Positions 21,044 to 27,779 of a stretch of 28,609 bases of DNA are shown here, one piece after another. Numbering within the stretch: position 1 is the stretch's first letter; each line of letters starts with the position of its first letter. The notes below the pieces were generated by a model. That model ran no database searches. It saw only the letters and a list, made by a program, of their open reading frames with translations, and had not been told where the DNA came from. This DNA is from a virus, in the IMG/VR virus record IMGVR_UViG_3300025921_000062, positions 1 through 28,609 of that record. One strand, written 5' to 3'. Both the position numbers and the translations under genes were made by a program.

Positions 21044-23362
21044 GTGGCTGTGGCGTACCCATCTGCATTCCTAGACGACCTGCGCGCCCGACTGCCCGTC
21101 TCCGAGGTGGTCGGGCGAACGGTGGAGCTTAAGCGCAAGGGCTCGGAATTTGTCGGGCTTTCGCCGTTCCAGCAGGAGCGCTCGCCCTCGTTTACCGTCA
21201 ACGACAACAAGGCGCTGTGGAAGGATTTTTCCAGCGGCAAGGGCGGCGACATCTTCGCCTTTTGCATGGAAGCGCTCGGCATGGACTTCCCGGCCGCGGT
21301 GGAGGAATGCGCCAAGCTCGCCGGCGTCTCTCTGCCGGGCGAGACGAACGGCGCGAGGCCGCCGGCGCAGTCGAAAAAGTCGACATCACCGAAAGCACAA
21401 AAGCCGGAAGAAGGTCCGCCGGATAACGATCCACCGTTCGATCCAGATGCCTACGACAATTCTGGACGCAGCGAGCCGGGCGGCCCCGTGCAGCGGACCA
21501 AGCGCGAGATCACGCGGACCTATGACTATACCGACCCGGGCGGCGCGCTGATCTATCAGGTGTGCCGGGTCGAGTGGCAGGAGGACGGCAAGCGCAAAAA
21601 GACGTTCATGCAGCGCCGGCCGGGGCCTGATGGCTCATGGATATGGGGGCTGTCCCCGGGCGAGTTTCTCAAGTCCCGCGATGGCGACTGGTATCAGGCC
21701 ACAAAAGAACGAATCGCGAAATGGAAGGGGGCCGAATCAAGAACATTCCCGGTCGGGGCCGAGCACGGGCTCTACCGACTGGTCGAGTTGCGCGAGGCTG
21801 GCGACGATGACGTCGTCTACCTTCCGGAAGGGGAGAAGGACGTCAATACCCTGATCGACGTCATGGGGCTGGTCGCGACCACCAACAGCGGCGGCGCCAA
21901 AAATTGGCGCGCCGACCATGCCGAGTTCTTCCGGGGCCGCGACGTCGTCATCCTCTGCGACAACGACCAGCCGGGCCACGACCGTGCCGATCTGGTCGCA
22001 AACACGCTGCGCGGCATCGCGCGGCGCATCCGCGTCACCGACTTCCTGCCGCTCTGGCCAGAGGCGCCCAAGGGCGCCGACGTCACCGATTGGGTGCGCG
22101 ACCGCGAGGGCAACGCTGGCGAGCTACAGGCCTTCGTCGACACCATCGCCGATTGGAAGCCGGCTCCATTCGAATCGAAGTTTGGCGGCATCCCGTTCGA
22201 AAAGCTCGACGAGCCCGGCGAGGAGCATGAGCACCTGATCGACGGCATCCTGACCGTCGGCGACAAGTCGATCATCGGGGGCGCCTCGCGCTCCGGCAAG
22301 AGCTTCCTTGCGATCGATGCATGCATGTCGATCGCCACGGGCCAAGAGTTCTTCGGCCACAAGGTCATGCGGCCGGGGCTGGCGGTGTATCAGGCCGGCG
22401 AGGGCGGGCGCGGCATCAAAAAGCGTTTCCGCGCATGGCGCCAGTACCATCGCCTCGATCCGGCCGCGCGCATCCCCGTCTACATCCTGCCGGCGCGCAT
22501 CGACATCCACTCGGCCGATGGCGACACCGCCAAGCTGATCGAGGAGTTGCACGGCATCGAGCGCATGTATGGCATGCCCATCGTCGCCTTCTTCATCGAC
22601 ACGCTGGCCAAGGCCTCTGGCGTTGCTGATGAAAATTCAGGGAAGGACATGGGCATCGTCATGGGCAATGTCGACAAGATCAGTGAGGCCTTCCCGCGCA
22701 CGCACGTCTGCTTGGTCCACCACATGAACGCCGGCGGCACCAAGCTTCGTGGCCACACCTCGGTGCATGCCGGCGTGGATCAGGTCATCCTCGTGACGCG
22801 AGATGAGGAAAACCCGCGGCTGCGCACTGCGGTGCTCGACAAGCAAAAGGATGAGGAGGACGGCGCCAAAATCTATTTCGAGCTTCCGCAGATTACGATC
22901 GGCTACCGCGCGATCGACGGCAACCCGATCACCTCCTGCGTGCCGGTGCCAACCGGCACGGACGTAAGCTTCAGGCAATCCGGCAAGCCGAATGTCGAAC
23001 GATCGAAGATGAGCGACACCAACGCGCTGATCTTCCAATCGCTGAAGGACGCCCTCGTCGAGGACGGCATTCCAGCCCCGCCCGCGCTGAAGCTGCCCCG
23101 CGTCATCACTACCGTGGTCCACGTCAAGCACTGGCGCAGCCGGTACAAGGCAGTCGCCTCCGACGTCGACATCACCGACAACGCTGCCAACCAGCAAATG
23201 AAGCGAGCCTCCGAAAAGCTGCTGCGGCTTAAGCTGATTGGAAGGATCAACCCCTATGTTTGGCTGACCGGGCGGGGTTCCTTCACCAAAGCATCCGACA
23301 TTGTCGAGCCGAATGCGGAAGGAGACACGACGCCGGAACAAGGCGAGTTCCCCGAGACGTAA
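21044..23362 (+). CDS. phage primase-helicase fusion (degenerate CHC2 region, Toprim, RecA-like ATPase)
   Basis: This 772-residue replication protein has four parts. Residues about 35-75 match a CHC2 primase zinc finger (G-L-S-P-F-Q-Q-E-R-S-P-S-F, D-F-S-S-G-K-G-G-D), but Ser40, Gln43, Asp61 and Ser64 stand where the zinc ligands should be. About 235-365 form a Toprim-like domain (E262 in P-E-G-E-K-D; D306 in C-D-N-D-Q-P-G-H-D). About 385-640 form a RepA/DnaB-like ATPase, with Walker A G-G-A-S-R-S-G-K-S (Lys419), Walker B F-F-I-D-T (Asp519) and H-H-M-N. The last about 120 residues look like a winged helix. It probably primes and unwinds phage DNA. The start is GTG, with a poor ribosome binding site. 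Confidence 0.87.
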   Translation: MAVAYPSAFLDDLRARLPVSEVVGRTVELKRKGSEFVGLSPFQQERSPSFTVNDNKALWKDFSSGKGGDIFAFCMEALGMDFPAAVEECAKLAGVSLPGETNGARPPAQSKKSTSPKAQKPEEGPPDNDPPFDPDAYDNSGRSEPGGPVQRTKREITRTYDYTDPGGALIYQVCRVEWQEDGKRKKTFMQRRPGPDGSWIWGLSPGEFLKSRDGDWYQATKERIAKWKGAESRTFPVGAEHGLYRLVELREAGDDDVVYLPEGEKDVNTLIDVMGLVATTNSGGAKNWRADHAEFFRGRDVVILCDNDQPGHDRADLVANTLRGIARRIRVTDFLPLWPEAPKGADVTDWVRDREGNAGELQAFVDTIADWKPAPFESKFGGIPFEKLDEPGEEHEHLIDGILTVGDKSIIGGASRSGKSFLAIDACMSIATGQEFFGHKVMRPGLAVYQAGEGGRGIKKRFRAWRQYHRLDPAARIPVYILPARIDIHSADGDTAKLIEELHGIERMYGMPIVAFFIDTLAKASGVADENSGKDMGIVMGNVDKISEAFPRTHVCLVHHMNAGGTKLRGHTSVHAGVDQVILVTRDEENPRLRTAVLDKQKDEEDGAKIYFELPQITIGYRAIDGNPITSCVPVPTGTDVSFRQSGKPNVERSKMSDTNALIFQSLKDALVEDGIPAPPALKLPRVITTVVHVKHWRSRYKAVASDVDITDNAANQQMKRASEKLLRLKLIGRINPYVWLTGRGSFTKASDIVEPNAEGDTTPEQGEFPET

Positions 23363-23513
23363 AAGTGACAGGTCGCGCAAAATGGCCTGTCGCTTTTGGC
23401 GAAGGTGACAAGCCATAGACGTCTTCTAAGTATTTGATACTACTGGTAGACCCAGAAAAAAGTGACAGCTTTTTCGGGCTGTCACTTTTGACCTGTCACT
23501 TTGTCACTTTTTT
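23361..23513. repeat. GTGACA inverted-repeat cluster and bidirectional terminator
   Basis: Between converging operons the motif GTGACA occurs at 23365, 23405 and 23462 (plus) and as TGTCAC at 23480, 23494 and 23502. AAAAGTGACAGG (23361) pairs with CCTGTCGCTTTT (23386-23397) with one G-T pair. AAAAGTGACAGC (23458-23469) pairs perfectly with GCTGTCACTTTT (23478-23489). On the minus strand the latter stem runs into TTTTTT, a good terminator; on the plus strand it ends TTTT. AAAGTGACAGGTC (from 23362) also recurs inverted at 23490-23502, and another half-site ends in six T at 23513. Confidence 0.8.
23419..23431 (+). promoter_or_regulatory. second copy of the intergenic 13-mer (see 10547-10559)
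   Basis: ACGTCTTCTAAGT differs at one base from the element after the tail-tip gene. A small dyad AGTAT-TTG-ATACT (23429-23441) overlaps its right end. Function unknown. Confidence 0.3.
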
Positions 23514-23515
23514 CG

Positions 23516-23845
23516 TCATTCGGCCGCGAAAAGCCGCCGCTTGATCGCGGCGCAAAAGGCGTCCCGAACCTCCCGGCTGGCATCGCGATCGAGCACGTTG
23601 AGCATCCACTCCACATTGCTGGCGACCGGTCCGGTGGGGCCGTCCGGGCTCTTCTCCGCCCGGCGGATCGTATCGGCGCCGTTATTGACCAGCGTCGTGC
23701 CGGCGTCCGGGTGGTTGGACCGATCGGACCGCAGCCGGAAGCCGGTCAGGCCGCAGAGCTTGGCCATCTCGGCATGGGTGAAGGCCCGGCCGATCACGGC
23801 CCGGCCGATGTCGTGTCTGGCGTCGCCCAGTTCTTCGCCGGTCAT
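23516..23845 (-). CDS. phage protein of 109 residues, unknown function
   Basis: This is the last gene of the right-hand minus-strand operon, ending just before the GTGACA terminator cluster. The translation has a helical N-terminal part with F-T-H-A-E-M-A-K-L-C-G-L-T-G, which could be one half of a helix-turn-helix, then a D-G-P-T-G-P-V-A-S-N-V-E-W-M-L segment and a basic C-terminal helix (F-C-A-A-I-K-R-R-L-F). The start overlaps the preceding stop as ATGA. A DNA-binding role is possible; no family is recognised. Confidence 0.7.
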   Translation of the reverse strand: MTGEELGDARHDIGRAVIGRAFTHAEMAKLCGLTGFRLRSDRSNHPDAGTTLVNNGADTIRRAEKSPDGPTGPVASNVEWMLNVLDRDASREVRDAFCAAIKRRLFAAE

Positions 23846-24072
23846 TCGTCTTTGGCCCTCTGGATCGTATCGAGCAGGAAGTGCATGACGCCTCCCGCCT
23901 TGACCGCGTTAGCGAACAAGGCCGGATCGAGCGCCGGGAAGTTGTCGCGGAACGGCATGGTGGATTTTTCCAGCACGGTTGCAGCCGTGATGCATTCCTG
24001 CGCAAGGTCGCGGTAGATCGTCGCCAACTCCCGCGCGGCTTGGTGGAGGTGATGCCTAGTCACGTATGGCAT
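23842..24072 (-). CDS. small helical protein of 76 residues, unknown function
   Basis: The ATG at 24072 has GAGGAG seven bases upstream and lies inside the end of the preceding gene (17-nt overlap). Longer frames upstream read as shadow sequence. The protein is mainly helical (L-H-Q-A-A-R-E-L-A-T-I-Y-R-D-L-A-Q-E), with a short N-F-P-A-L-D-P-A-L-F middle. The stop overlaps the next gene as ATGA. I see no function. Confidence 0.7.
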   Translation of the reverse strand: MPYVTRHHLHQAARELATIYRDLAQECITAATVLEKSTMPFRDNFPALDPALFANAVKAGGVMHFLLDTIQRAKDE

Positions 24073-24394
24073 TTTCGATCTCCTCGTGAGCCACGATCGA
24101 TTTCCAGCGCCGCACAAATTCGGCGAGCCAGAGCCGCTGCGCCGGCGAGAGTGCGGGATCGTCGACATGCTTGTCGGCAGCGCCGAGCTTGAGCCCGTTC
24201 ACAAGGTTGAACGTCTGATACTCGGAAATCAGGATGGCGAAGGTCAGCGCGTTGTCGGCGGCATAGTCGATCGCCTCGGCGAGCGTGTCGAACACCAAGA
24301 GCCCGTCGCCGACTGCGACCATGTCGCCGAAGCTGGTCGGCGCATGGCGAAGCTGATGGCCGGCAATCGCCGGGTATTCCGGAAAGCCGCTCAT
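24056..24394 (-). CDS. phage protein of 112 residues, unknown function
   Basis: The start ATG at 24394 overlaps the previous stop as ATGA, so I discard an upstream in-frame ATG at 24427. The translation has a compact core (F-G-D-M-V-A-V-G-D-G-L-L-V-F-D-T-L-A-E-A-I-D-Y-A) and a second half with L-S-P-A-Q-R-L-W-L-A-E-F-V-R-R-W. It reads like a soluble alpha/beta accessory protein. No motif is recognised. Confidence 0.72.
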   Translation of the reverse strand: MSGFPEYPAIAGHQLRHAPTSFGDMVAVGDGLLVFDTLAEAIDYAADNALTFAILISEYQTFNLVNGLKLGAADKHVDDPALSPAQRLWLAEFVRRWKSIVAHEEIENAIRD

Positions 24395-24810
24395 GGCCGA
24401 AGCTCCGGTGGTGGCGGCTCCGGCCATTGCCAGAGCTTCACGCCGTTGCGATGCGCCTTCGGTCGCATGATCTCGCCGGCATCGATCGCGGCCTCGACGT
24501 CATTCTTGCCGAGATACCATCGGACGTCGGGAATTTGCGACTTCAGCACGTCGACGGTGTCGCCGCGCTCGTCGTAGCCGTAGAGCACGCATGGCCCGGC
24601 GATCAGCCGGTGGCCGATCGAAAAGTAGCTCTGCTCCTCCGCCGGCACGAACAGCCCAAACTCATAGACGACATAGGCGAGCGAGCGGGACAGCGTGCCA
24701 TGGTCGACCGCGTTGGGCTTGAGCCCAGCCATCTCCTCGGCCAGTACAAGCTCCTTCGCATCGACCGTCTCGATGGTGCGCTCCTTCGGTTTGACAATCA
24801 CGAATTTCAA
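24391..24810 (-). CDS. phage protein of 139 residues, unknown function
   Basis: TTG at 24810 is the likely start: it overlaps the previous stop as TTGA and has AAGGAGG eight bases upstream. An in-frame start at 24852 would reach back into the preceding gene. The protein begins beta-like (K-F-V-I-V-K-P-K-E-R-T-I-E-T-V), has a hydrophobic middle (L-A-Y-V-V-Y-E-F-G-L-F-V) and contains W-Y-L-G-K-N-D-V-E-A-A-I-D-A-G-E-I. It ends in a Pro-rich tail (P-E-P-P-P-P-E-L-R-P). No family is recognised. Confidence 0.75.
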   Translation of the reverse strand: MKFVIVKPKERTIETVDAKELVLAEEMAGLKPNAVDHGTLSRSLAYVVYEFGLFVPAEEQSYFSIGHRLIAGPCVLYGYDERGDTVDVLKSQIPDVRWYLGKNDVEAAIDAGEIMRPKAHRNGVKLWQWPEPPPPELRP

Positions 24811-24995
24811 GATTGCATCCTCCTTTTCGATTTGGCCTTGTAGCGCGCCCATCTGAGCGCGCCTTCGTAGTCCGCAGTCTCAAGCGGGCTGTCATCAAGC
24901 GAGCCGGCAAGGCGTGCTTGCAGCGCCTCCTCGATCGCCAAGAGCCGCCGCTTTGAAAGCGACGGCCCACGATTCGGCTTGGTATCCTCGCTCAA
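24807..24995 (-). CDS. small charged protein of 62 residues, unknown function
   Basis: Start and stop both overlap neighbours by 4 nt (ATGA and TTGA). The sequence is helical and charged (L-L-A-I-E-E-A-L-Q-A-R-L-A-G), followed by Y-E-G-A-L-R-W-A-R and a basic end (K-A-K-S-K-R-R), which may contact nucleic acid. No motif is recognised. Confidence 0.7.
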   Translation of the reverse strand: MSEDTKPNRGPSLSKRRLLAIEEALQARLAGSLDDSPLETADYEGALRWARYKAKSKRRMQS

Positions 24996-25231
24996 AACTG
25001 CGGCTCCTCTTCTTCCGGCACGTCACGCGCGGCGATCATCGCGTCCGCCATGCCGTAGCAGGCGACCGCGATGGCGTGCGGGTTGATCGGCGTGTTGAAA
25101 TTTGTCGCCGCGCAAAAGCCTTGCAGCGCGGCGGCGGCAAAGTAGTCGCGTAGCAGCATGCCGCGGTCACCCATCGGCGTGCCGTCGACGGCGGTCCATG
25201 TGAGCGGGAACGTATAAGGCCCATCAGCCAT
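24992..25231 (-). CDS. small phage protein of 79 residues, unknown function
   Basis: The start at 25231 overlaps the preceding gene by 8 nt. It reads M-A-D-G-P-Y-T-F-P-L-T-W, then R-G-M-L-L-R-D-Y-F-A-A-A-A-L-Q-G-F and H-A-I-A-V-A-C-Y-G-M-A-D-A-M-I-A-A-R, an outline I remember from many phage proteins with a G-M-x-L-R-D-Y-F-A motif. Their role is not known. The C-terminal end is acidic. The stop overlaps the next start as ATGA. Confidence 0.75.
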   Translation of the reverse strand: MADGPYTFPLTWTAVDGTPMGDRGMLLRDYFAAAALQGFCAATNFNTPINPHAIAVACYGMADAMIAARDVPEEEEPQF

Positions 25232-25511
25232 TGGCCACCTCCTCGCGCGCTGCAAACCTCGGCACAAAGCAGTTCTCGTATTCGAGCGTCATCGAGTTGA
25301 AGTGGCGCTCGATGCCGAAGATGTCGTGGAAAAAATTCATGTCATCCGCGGCGAGCAAATCGTCGAGCCGCAGCGGCATCATGACGTGAGCCATCACCAA
25401 TTCGGCGCGGACGTTTTGCATCGGGCGCCGATCGGGAAACGCCAGTTCGACGCGCTCCGCGATCTTGATGATGGTGTCGATCTCCGTGCGGGAGATAGGG
25501 CGCTTCTTCAT
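25224..25511 (-). CDS. phage protein of 95 residues, unknown function
   Basis: ATG at 25511 overlaps the preceding stop (ATGA); upstream in-frame codons give Arg-rich shadow sequence. The protein starts basic (M-K-K-R-P-I-S-R-T-E-I), with helices (I-I-K-I-A-E-R-V-E-L-A-F) and a hydrophobic, Met-rich stretch (L-V-M-A-H-V-M-M-P-L-R-L-D-D-L-L). The later half contains F-F-H-D-I-F-G-I-E-R-H. No motif is recognised. Confidence 0.72.
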   Translation of the reverse strand: MKKRPISRTEIDTIIKIAERVELAFPDRRPMQNVRAELVMAHVMMPLRLDDLLAADDMNFFHDIFGIERHFNSMTLEYENCFVPRFAAREEVANG

Positions 25512-25708
25512 CGCCGCGCCTCCCGCTCTTTCTCTCGCGCCGCGTAGCGATCCTCCACTTCCTTGCGGAAGCGATCGAAGGCGGCGAGCACTTGCGGGAT
25601 TTCGAGGTAGACCCAATGATCGCCGTTCTCGCGCCGCGCGCGCAGCTTGTAGCCGAACCCGTCGAATGAGGCGTAGAGCCCATCGCCGAGGTATTCTTCC
25701 TTTGGCAT
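25508..25708 (-). CDS. small phage protein (G-D-G-L-Y-A-S-F-D-G type), 66 residues
   Basis: The translation begins M-P-K-E-E-Y-L-G-D-G-L-Y-A-S-F-D-G, then R-A-R-R-E-N-G-D-H-W-V-Y-L-E, and ends in a charged helix. I recall short proteins with this opening in many alphaproteobacterial genomes and phages, always without known function. GAGGT lies six bases before the ATG. Its leader contains the intrinsic terminator at 25721-25750 only about 12 nt upstream, so expression depends on read-through or re-initiation. Confidence 0.78.
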   Translation of the reverse strand: MPKEEYLGDGLYASFDGFGYKLRARRENGDHWVYLEIPQVLAAFDRFRKEVEDRYAAREKEREARR

Positions 25709-25720
25709 GTTGCACCTCGT

Positions 25721-25750
25721 AAAAACCGGCGCGGCGGAATTGCCGCGCCG
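25721..25750 (-). terminator. intrinsic terminator / attenuator after the DUF932 gene
   Basis: A 9-bp GC stem CGGCGCGGC / GCCGCGCCG (25727-25735 with 25742-25750) with a 6-nt loop is followed on the minus strand by five T (25725-25721). It stops transcription after the DUF932 gene, yet the next gene starts 12 nt later, so it acts as an attenuator within the operon. Confidence 0.85.
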
Positions 25751-25762
25751 TCTCGTTTATCT

Positions 25763-26983
25763 TCAGGCCGCTGCGTCCAAGATCGTGCCGGCAACGATCT
25801 CCTGCGCCAGCCGGTCATCGGTGTTGAGCATGGCCCGCGCGTTGGCGGTAATGGCTTGTGCCATGTCCCACGCCGAGCGCGGCGGAGTGCCTTCCTCCTT
25901 CTCGCCTTGCTCCAAGATCGCCTTGGCGCGCGAGAGCGAGAACTTGCGCGCGGTCAGGAAGGCAACCGCCTCCTCCTGATTGGTGGCGACCTTGGCCTCC
26001 TTCGCGGCCTTGACGCCGTCGATCAGCTTTTGCTGTGAGCCGTCGGCGTAGGCCTTCAGCGCCGGCTGGGCCTGCTGCAACCACCGATCGGGCGCGAGCC
26101 GGGTGTGCGCGATCCTGATCTCTTGGAAGCCTTCGACGCCCCAGAGGTTGCGGTTCATGCACACCCCACGCAGGTAGAACGCGGCGAGCTTCAGCGAGCG
26201 CGAGCCGACTTCCGAGTTTTGCACGAAGAAGCCCCGGAAGATCAGGTCCGGCTCGCCGCTCTTCAGCTTGCCGATCTCGATCGGGTTGCGATCGTCGACA
26301 AGGAACATGAACACGTCGCGGTCGGAGGCGTAGAGCGTGGTCGAGTCCTTGGTCACCGGCGCGTTGGGATCGTAGAGGTTGGTCGACCAGTCGAGCACGC
26401 CGGGAATTTTCCAGCGCATCTCGCCGCGGCCACTGCCGGCGACCTGCCGCACCGCCTCGACCACCTCGTAATCGGGGATGCGGCCGTAGTCCGGACCGGT
26501 CGCGGCATACAGTTCCTCCGATCCGCCGTAGAGCTTGATCTCCTCGATCTCGCGCGCGTGCTTCAAGCGCCACGACAGGACGTCCGCAACCAGCGGCGAG
26601 GGTAGTTCACGCAGGAAGGAAGCCGGCGACTTTGCAAGGCCGGCCATCTGGCCGAAGGCCCAATTCGTCGGTGCAACCTCGCGCGCATCGATCCGCGCGC
26701 CGGTATCGACCTTGACCCCGACCGTCAGCTTGTGAAGGTCGGCCGGCGAATTGATCTCAGGCGTGATCAACTCGAAGTCGTCGGTCTTGGCCCGGGTGGT
26801 GAAGGAGCCCTCGTAGAAATTGCGCTTGAAGTCGTGAAGGTCATTCAGCGACAGGAAGCGCTGGTCGGCAGGGCGCGCCATCCACTGCATCGAAACCTCG
26901 CCGTTATGGCCGCCGCGACTGGGGTCGACGCGGAAGGGGGCCGTGGTGGTTTCGTTGGCTTGGGTGGTCGTGATTGCGTTCAT
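25763..26983 (-). CDS. DUF932 family protein
   Basis: This 406-residue protein is the largest in the right-hand operon. The layout fits DUF932 (phage/plasmid-like proteins): F-R-V-D-P-S-R-G near the start, a middle with V-A-P-T-N-W-A-F-G-Q-M-A-G-L-A-K-S-P-A, W-R-L-K-H-A-R-E, then the region with D-R-D-V-F-M-F-L-V-D-D-R-N and F-R-G-F-F-V-Q-N-S-E-V-G-S-R-S-L. A C-terminal helical part follows (L-T-A-R-K-F-S-L-S-R-A-K-A-I-L). The family occurs on phages and plasmids; its biochemical function is not established. AGGAG precedes the ATG by about 8 nt. The leader contains two hairpins, and a terminator follows the gene. Confidence 0.8.
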   Translation of the reverse strand: MNAITTTQANETTTAPFRVDPSRGGHNGEVSMQWMARPADQRFLSLNDLHDFKRNFYEGSFTTRAKTDDFELITPEINSPADLHKLTVGVKVDTGARIDAREVAPTNWAFGQMAGLAKSPASFLRELPSPLVADVLSWRLKHAREIEEIKLYGGSEELYAATGPDYGRIPDYEVVEAVRQVAGSGRGEMRWKIPGVLDWSTNLYDPNAPVTKDSTTLYASDRDVFMFLVDDRNPIEIGKLKSGEPDLIFRGFFVQNSEVGSRSLKLAAFYLRGVCMNRNLWGVEGFQEIRIAHTRLAPDRWLQQAQPALKAYADGSQQKLIDGVKAAKEAKVATNQEEAVAFLTARKFSLSRAKAILEQGEKEEGTPPRSAWDMAQAITANARAMLNTDDRLAQEIVAGTILDAAA

Positions 26984-27004
26984 TCAGTTCACTCCTCGGG
27001 TTGT

Positions 27005-27044
27005 GAAGCATGATTGCTTCGTGCTGCGGCGACATGCGCCGCAG
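27005..27044 (-). promoter_or_regulatory. tandem hairpins in the DUF932 leader
   Basis: Two perfect hairpins sit between the upstream gene's stop and the DUF932 ribosome binding site: CTGCGGCG/CGCCGCAG (27024-27031 with 27037-27044) and GAAGCA/TGCTTC (27005-27010 with 27015-27020). Neither is followed by a T run on the minus strand, so they look more like mRNA-stability or processing elements than a terminator. Confidence 0.5.
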
Positions 27045-27053
27045 GTCGAAACA

Positions 27054-27239
27054 TCAGTCCTCCTCGATCTGCTCATCGGCCGCGTAGTTCGGATTGGTCA
27101 GCACTTCGGGGCGGTAGCGCGAGAGCTTCTCGCGCTCGCACTTGGCGCAGACGCGGGTAAGCTCGATGCCGCGTGCATCATAAGCCCACCACGATTCGCG
27201 GCCGGAGCCGCAGGGGCACAGTCGGATTTTGTAGCTCAC
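27054..27239 (-). CDS. small cysteine-rich (zinc-ribbon-like) protein, 61 residues
   Basis: The GTG at 27239 overlaps the previous stop (GTGA). It contains C-P-C near the N-terminus and C-A-K-C about 22 residues later, enough for one metal site. It has an A-Y-D-A-R-G-I segment and an acidic C-terminal end (E-Q-I-E-E-D). The function is unknown; it could bind nucleic acid or host protein. Confidence 0.72.
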   Translation of the reverse strand: MSYKIRLCPCGSGRESWWAYDARGIELTRVCAKCEREKLSRYRPEVLTNPNYAADEQIEED

Positions 27240-27424
27240 GCTCGCCTCCTAAACTCGATGTCGCCGGCGAGCACCTCTTCCCGCGCGGCAATCCATTCCA
27301 CCATGTCGCCAAGCGTGCGCTTCAGCGCCAAGCATCCAAAGCCGTCCCGATCCCACCGCCATCGGCTGCCGCGTTTCGACACGGTGCCCATTGGCTTGCC
27401 GAGCACGAAGACGTCATAGCTCAT
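27236..27424 (-). CDS. small protein of 62 residues, unknown function
   Basis: ATG at 27424 overlaps the previous stop as ATGA. A longer in-frame reading would start inside the upstream gene and gives atypical sequence. The translation opens M-S-Y-D-V-F-V-L-G-K-P-M-G-T-V-S-K-R-G, contains R-W-R-W-D-R-D-G-F-G and a helical A-L-K-R-T-L-G-D-M-V-E-W-I. It ends in R-R-R-A and a GTGA overlap. Confidence 0.7.
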   Translation of the reverse strand: MSYDVFVLGKPMGTVSKRGSRWRWDRDGFGCLALKRTLGDMVEWIAAREEVLAGDIEFRRRA

Positions 27425-27678
27425 GCACTGATCTCCCTGACCTCTGGCACACCCTTGCGCCACTTCACCGAGCAGACGATGGTTTCACCGCCGGCTTTCA
27501 CCACGTAGCTGTCACCGCGCGACTTGCGGACATAGTCAGCCGGCAGGTTGCCGGCTTTCATGAACGCGCGGCCGATCTCGAATGCATCGCTCGAAATCGA
27601 CGTCGCAATGTAGGGGCAGCGCGCGTCAGGCTCGGCGAAGTAGCCCTCCAAGAATCGATCAGTCACAACCGTTGCCAT
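27421..27678 (-). CDS. small protein of 85 residues, unknown function
   Basis: ATG at 27678 overlaps the stop of the small membrane gene (TGATG) and has GAGGAA four bases upstream. The protein reads F-L-E-G-Y-F-A-E-P-D-A-R-C-P-Y-I-A-T-S-I, then G-R-A-F-M-K-A-G-N-L-P-A-D-Y-V and a beta-like C-terminal half (S-Y-V-V-K-A-G-G-E-T-I-V-C-S-V-K-W). It has two cysteines, no metal motif and no family I recognise. Confidence 0.72.
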   Translation of the reverse strand: MATVVTDRFLEGYFAEPDARCPYIATSISSDAFEIGRAFMKAGNLPADYVRKSRGDSYVVKAGGETIVCSVKWRKGVPEVREISA

Positions 27679-27779
27679 CACTTCCTCGCTTTCACCTTGG
27701 CCGGCGCCAGCTTCGGGCGCCCGGCCAGCCATGACGCGGCGAGCACGACCACCGCGCCGATCCACACCGCGGCGCCCAT
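27678..27779 (-). CDS. 33-residue single-span membrane protein
   Basis: This short gene is joined to both neighbours by TGATG overlaps (27779-27781 and 27678-27680). It encodes a hydrophobic segment (A-A-V-W-I-G-A-V-V-V-L-A-A-S-W-L-A-G) followed by a strongly basic tail (R-P-K-L-A-P-A-K-V-K-A-R-K), so the N-terminus is predicted outside and the C-terminus in the cytoplasm. The two exact overlaps make translation likely. Small single-span phage proteins often affect host membrane or envelope functions; the role here is unknown. Confidence 0.65.
   Translation of the reverse strand: MGAAVWIGAVVVLAASWLAGRPKLAPAKVKARK

Noticed and set aside
23361-23513. CRISPR array
   Set aside because: The repeats are short, partly inverted and irregularly spaced; they form hairpins rather than direct repeats with uniform spacers.
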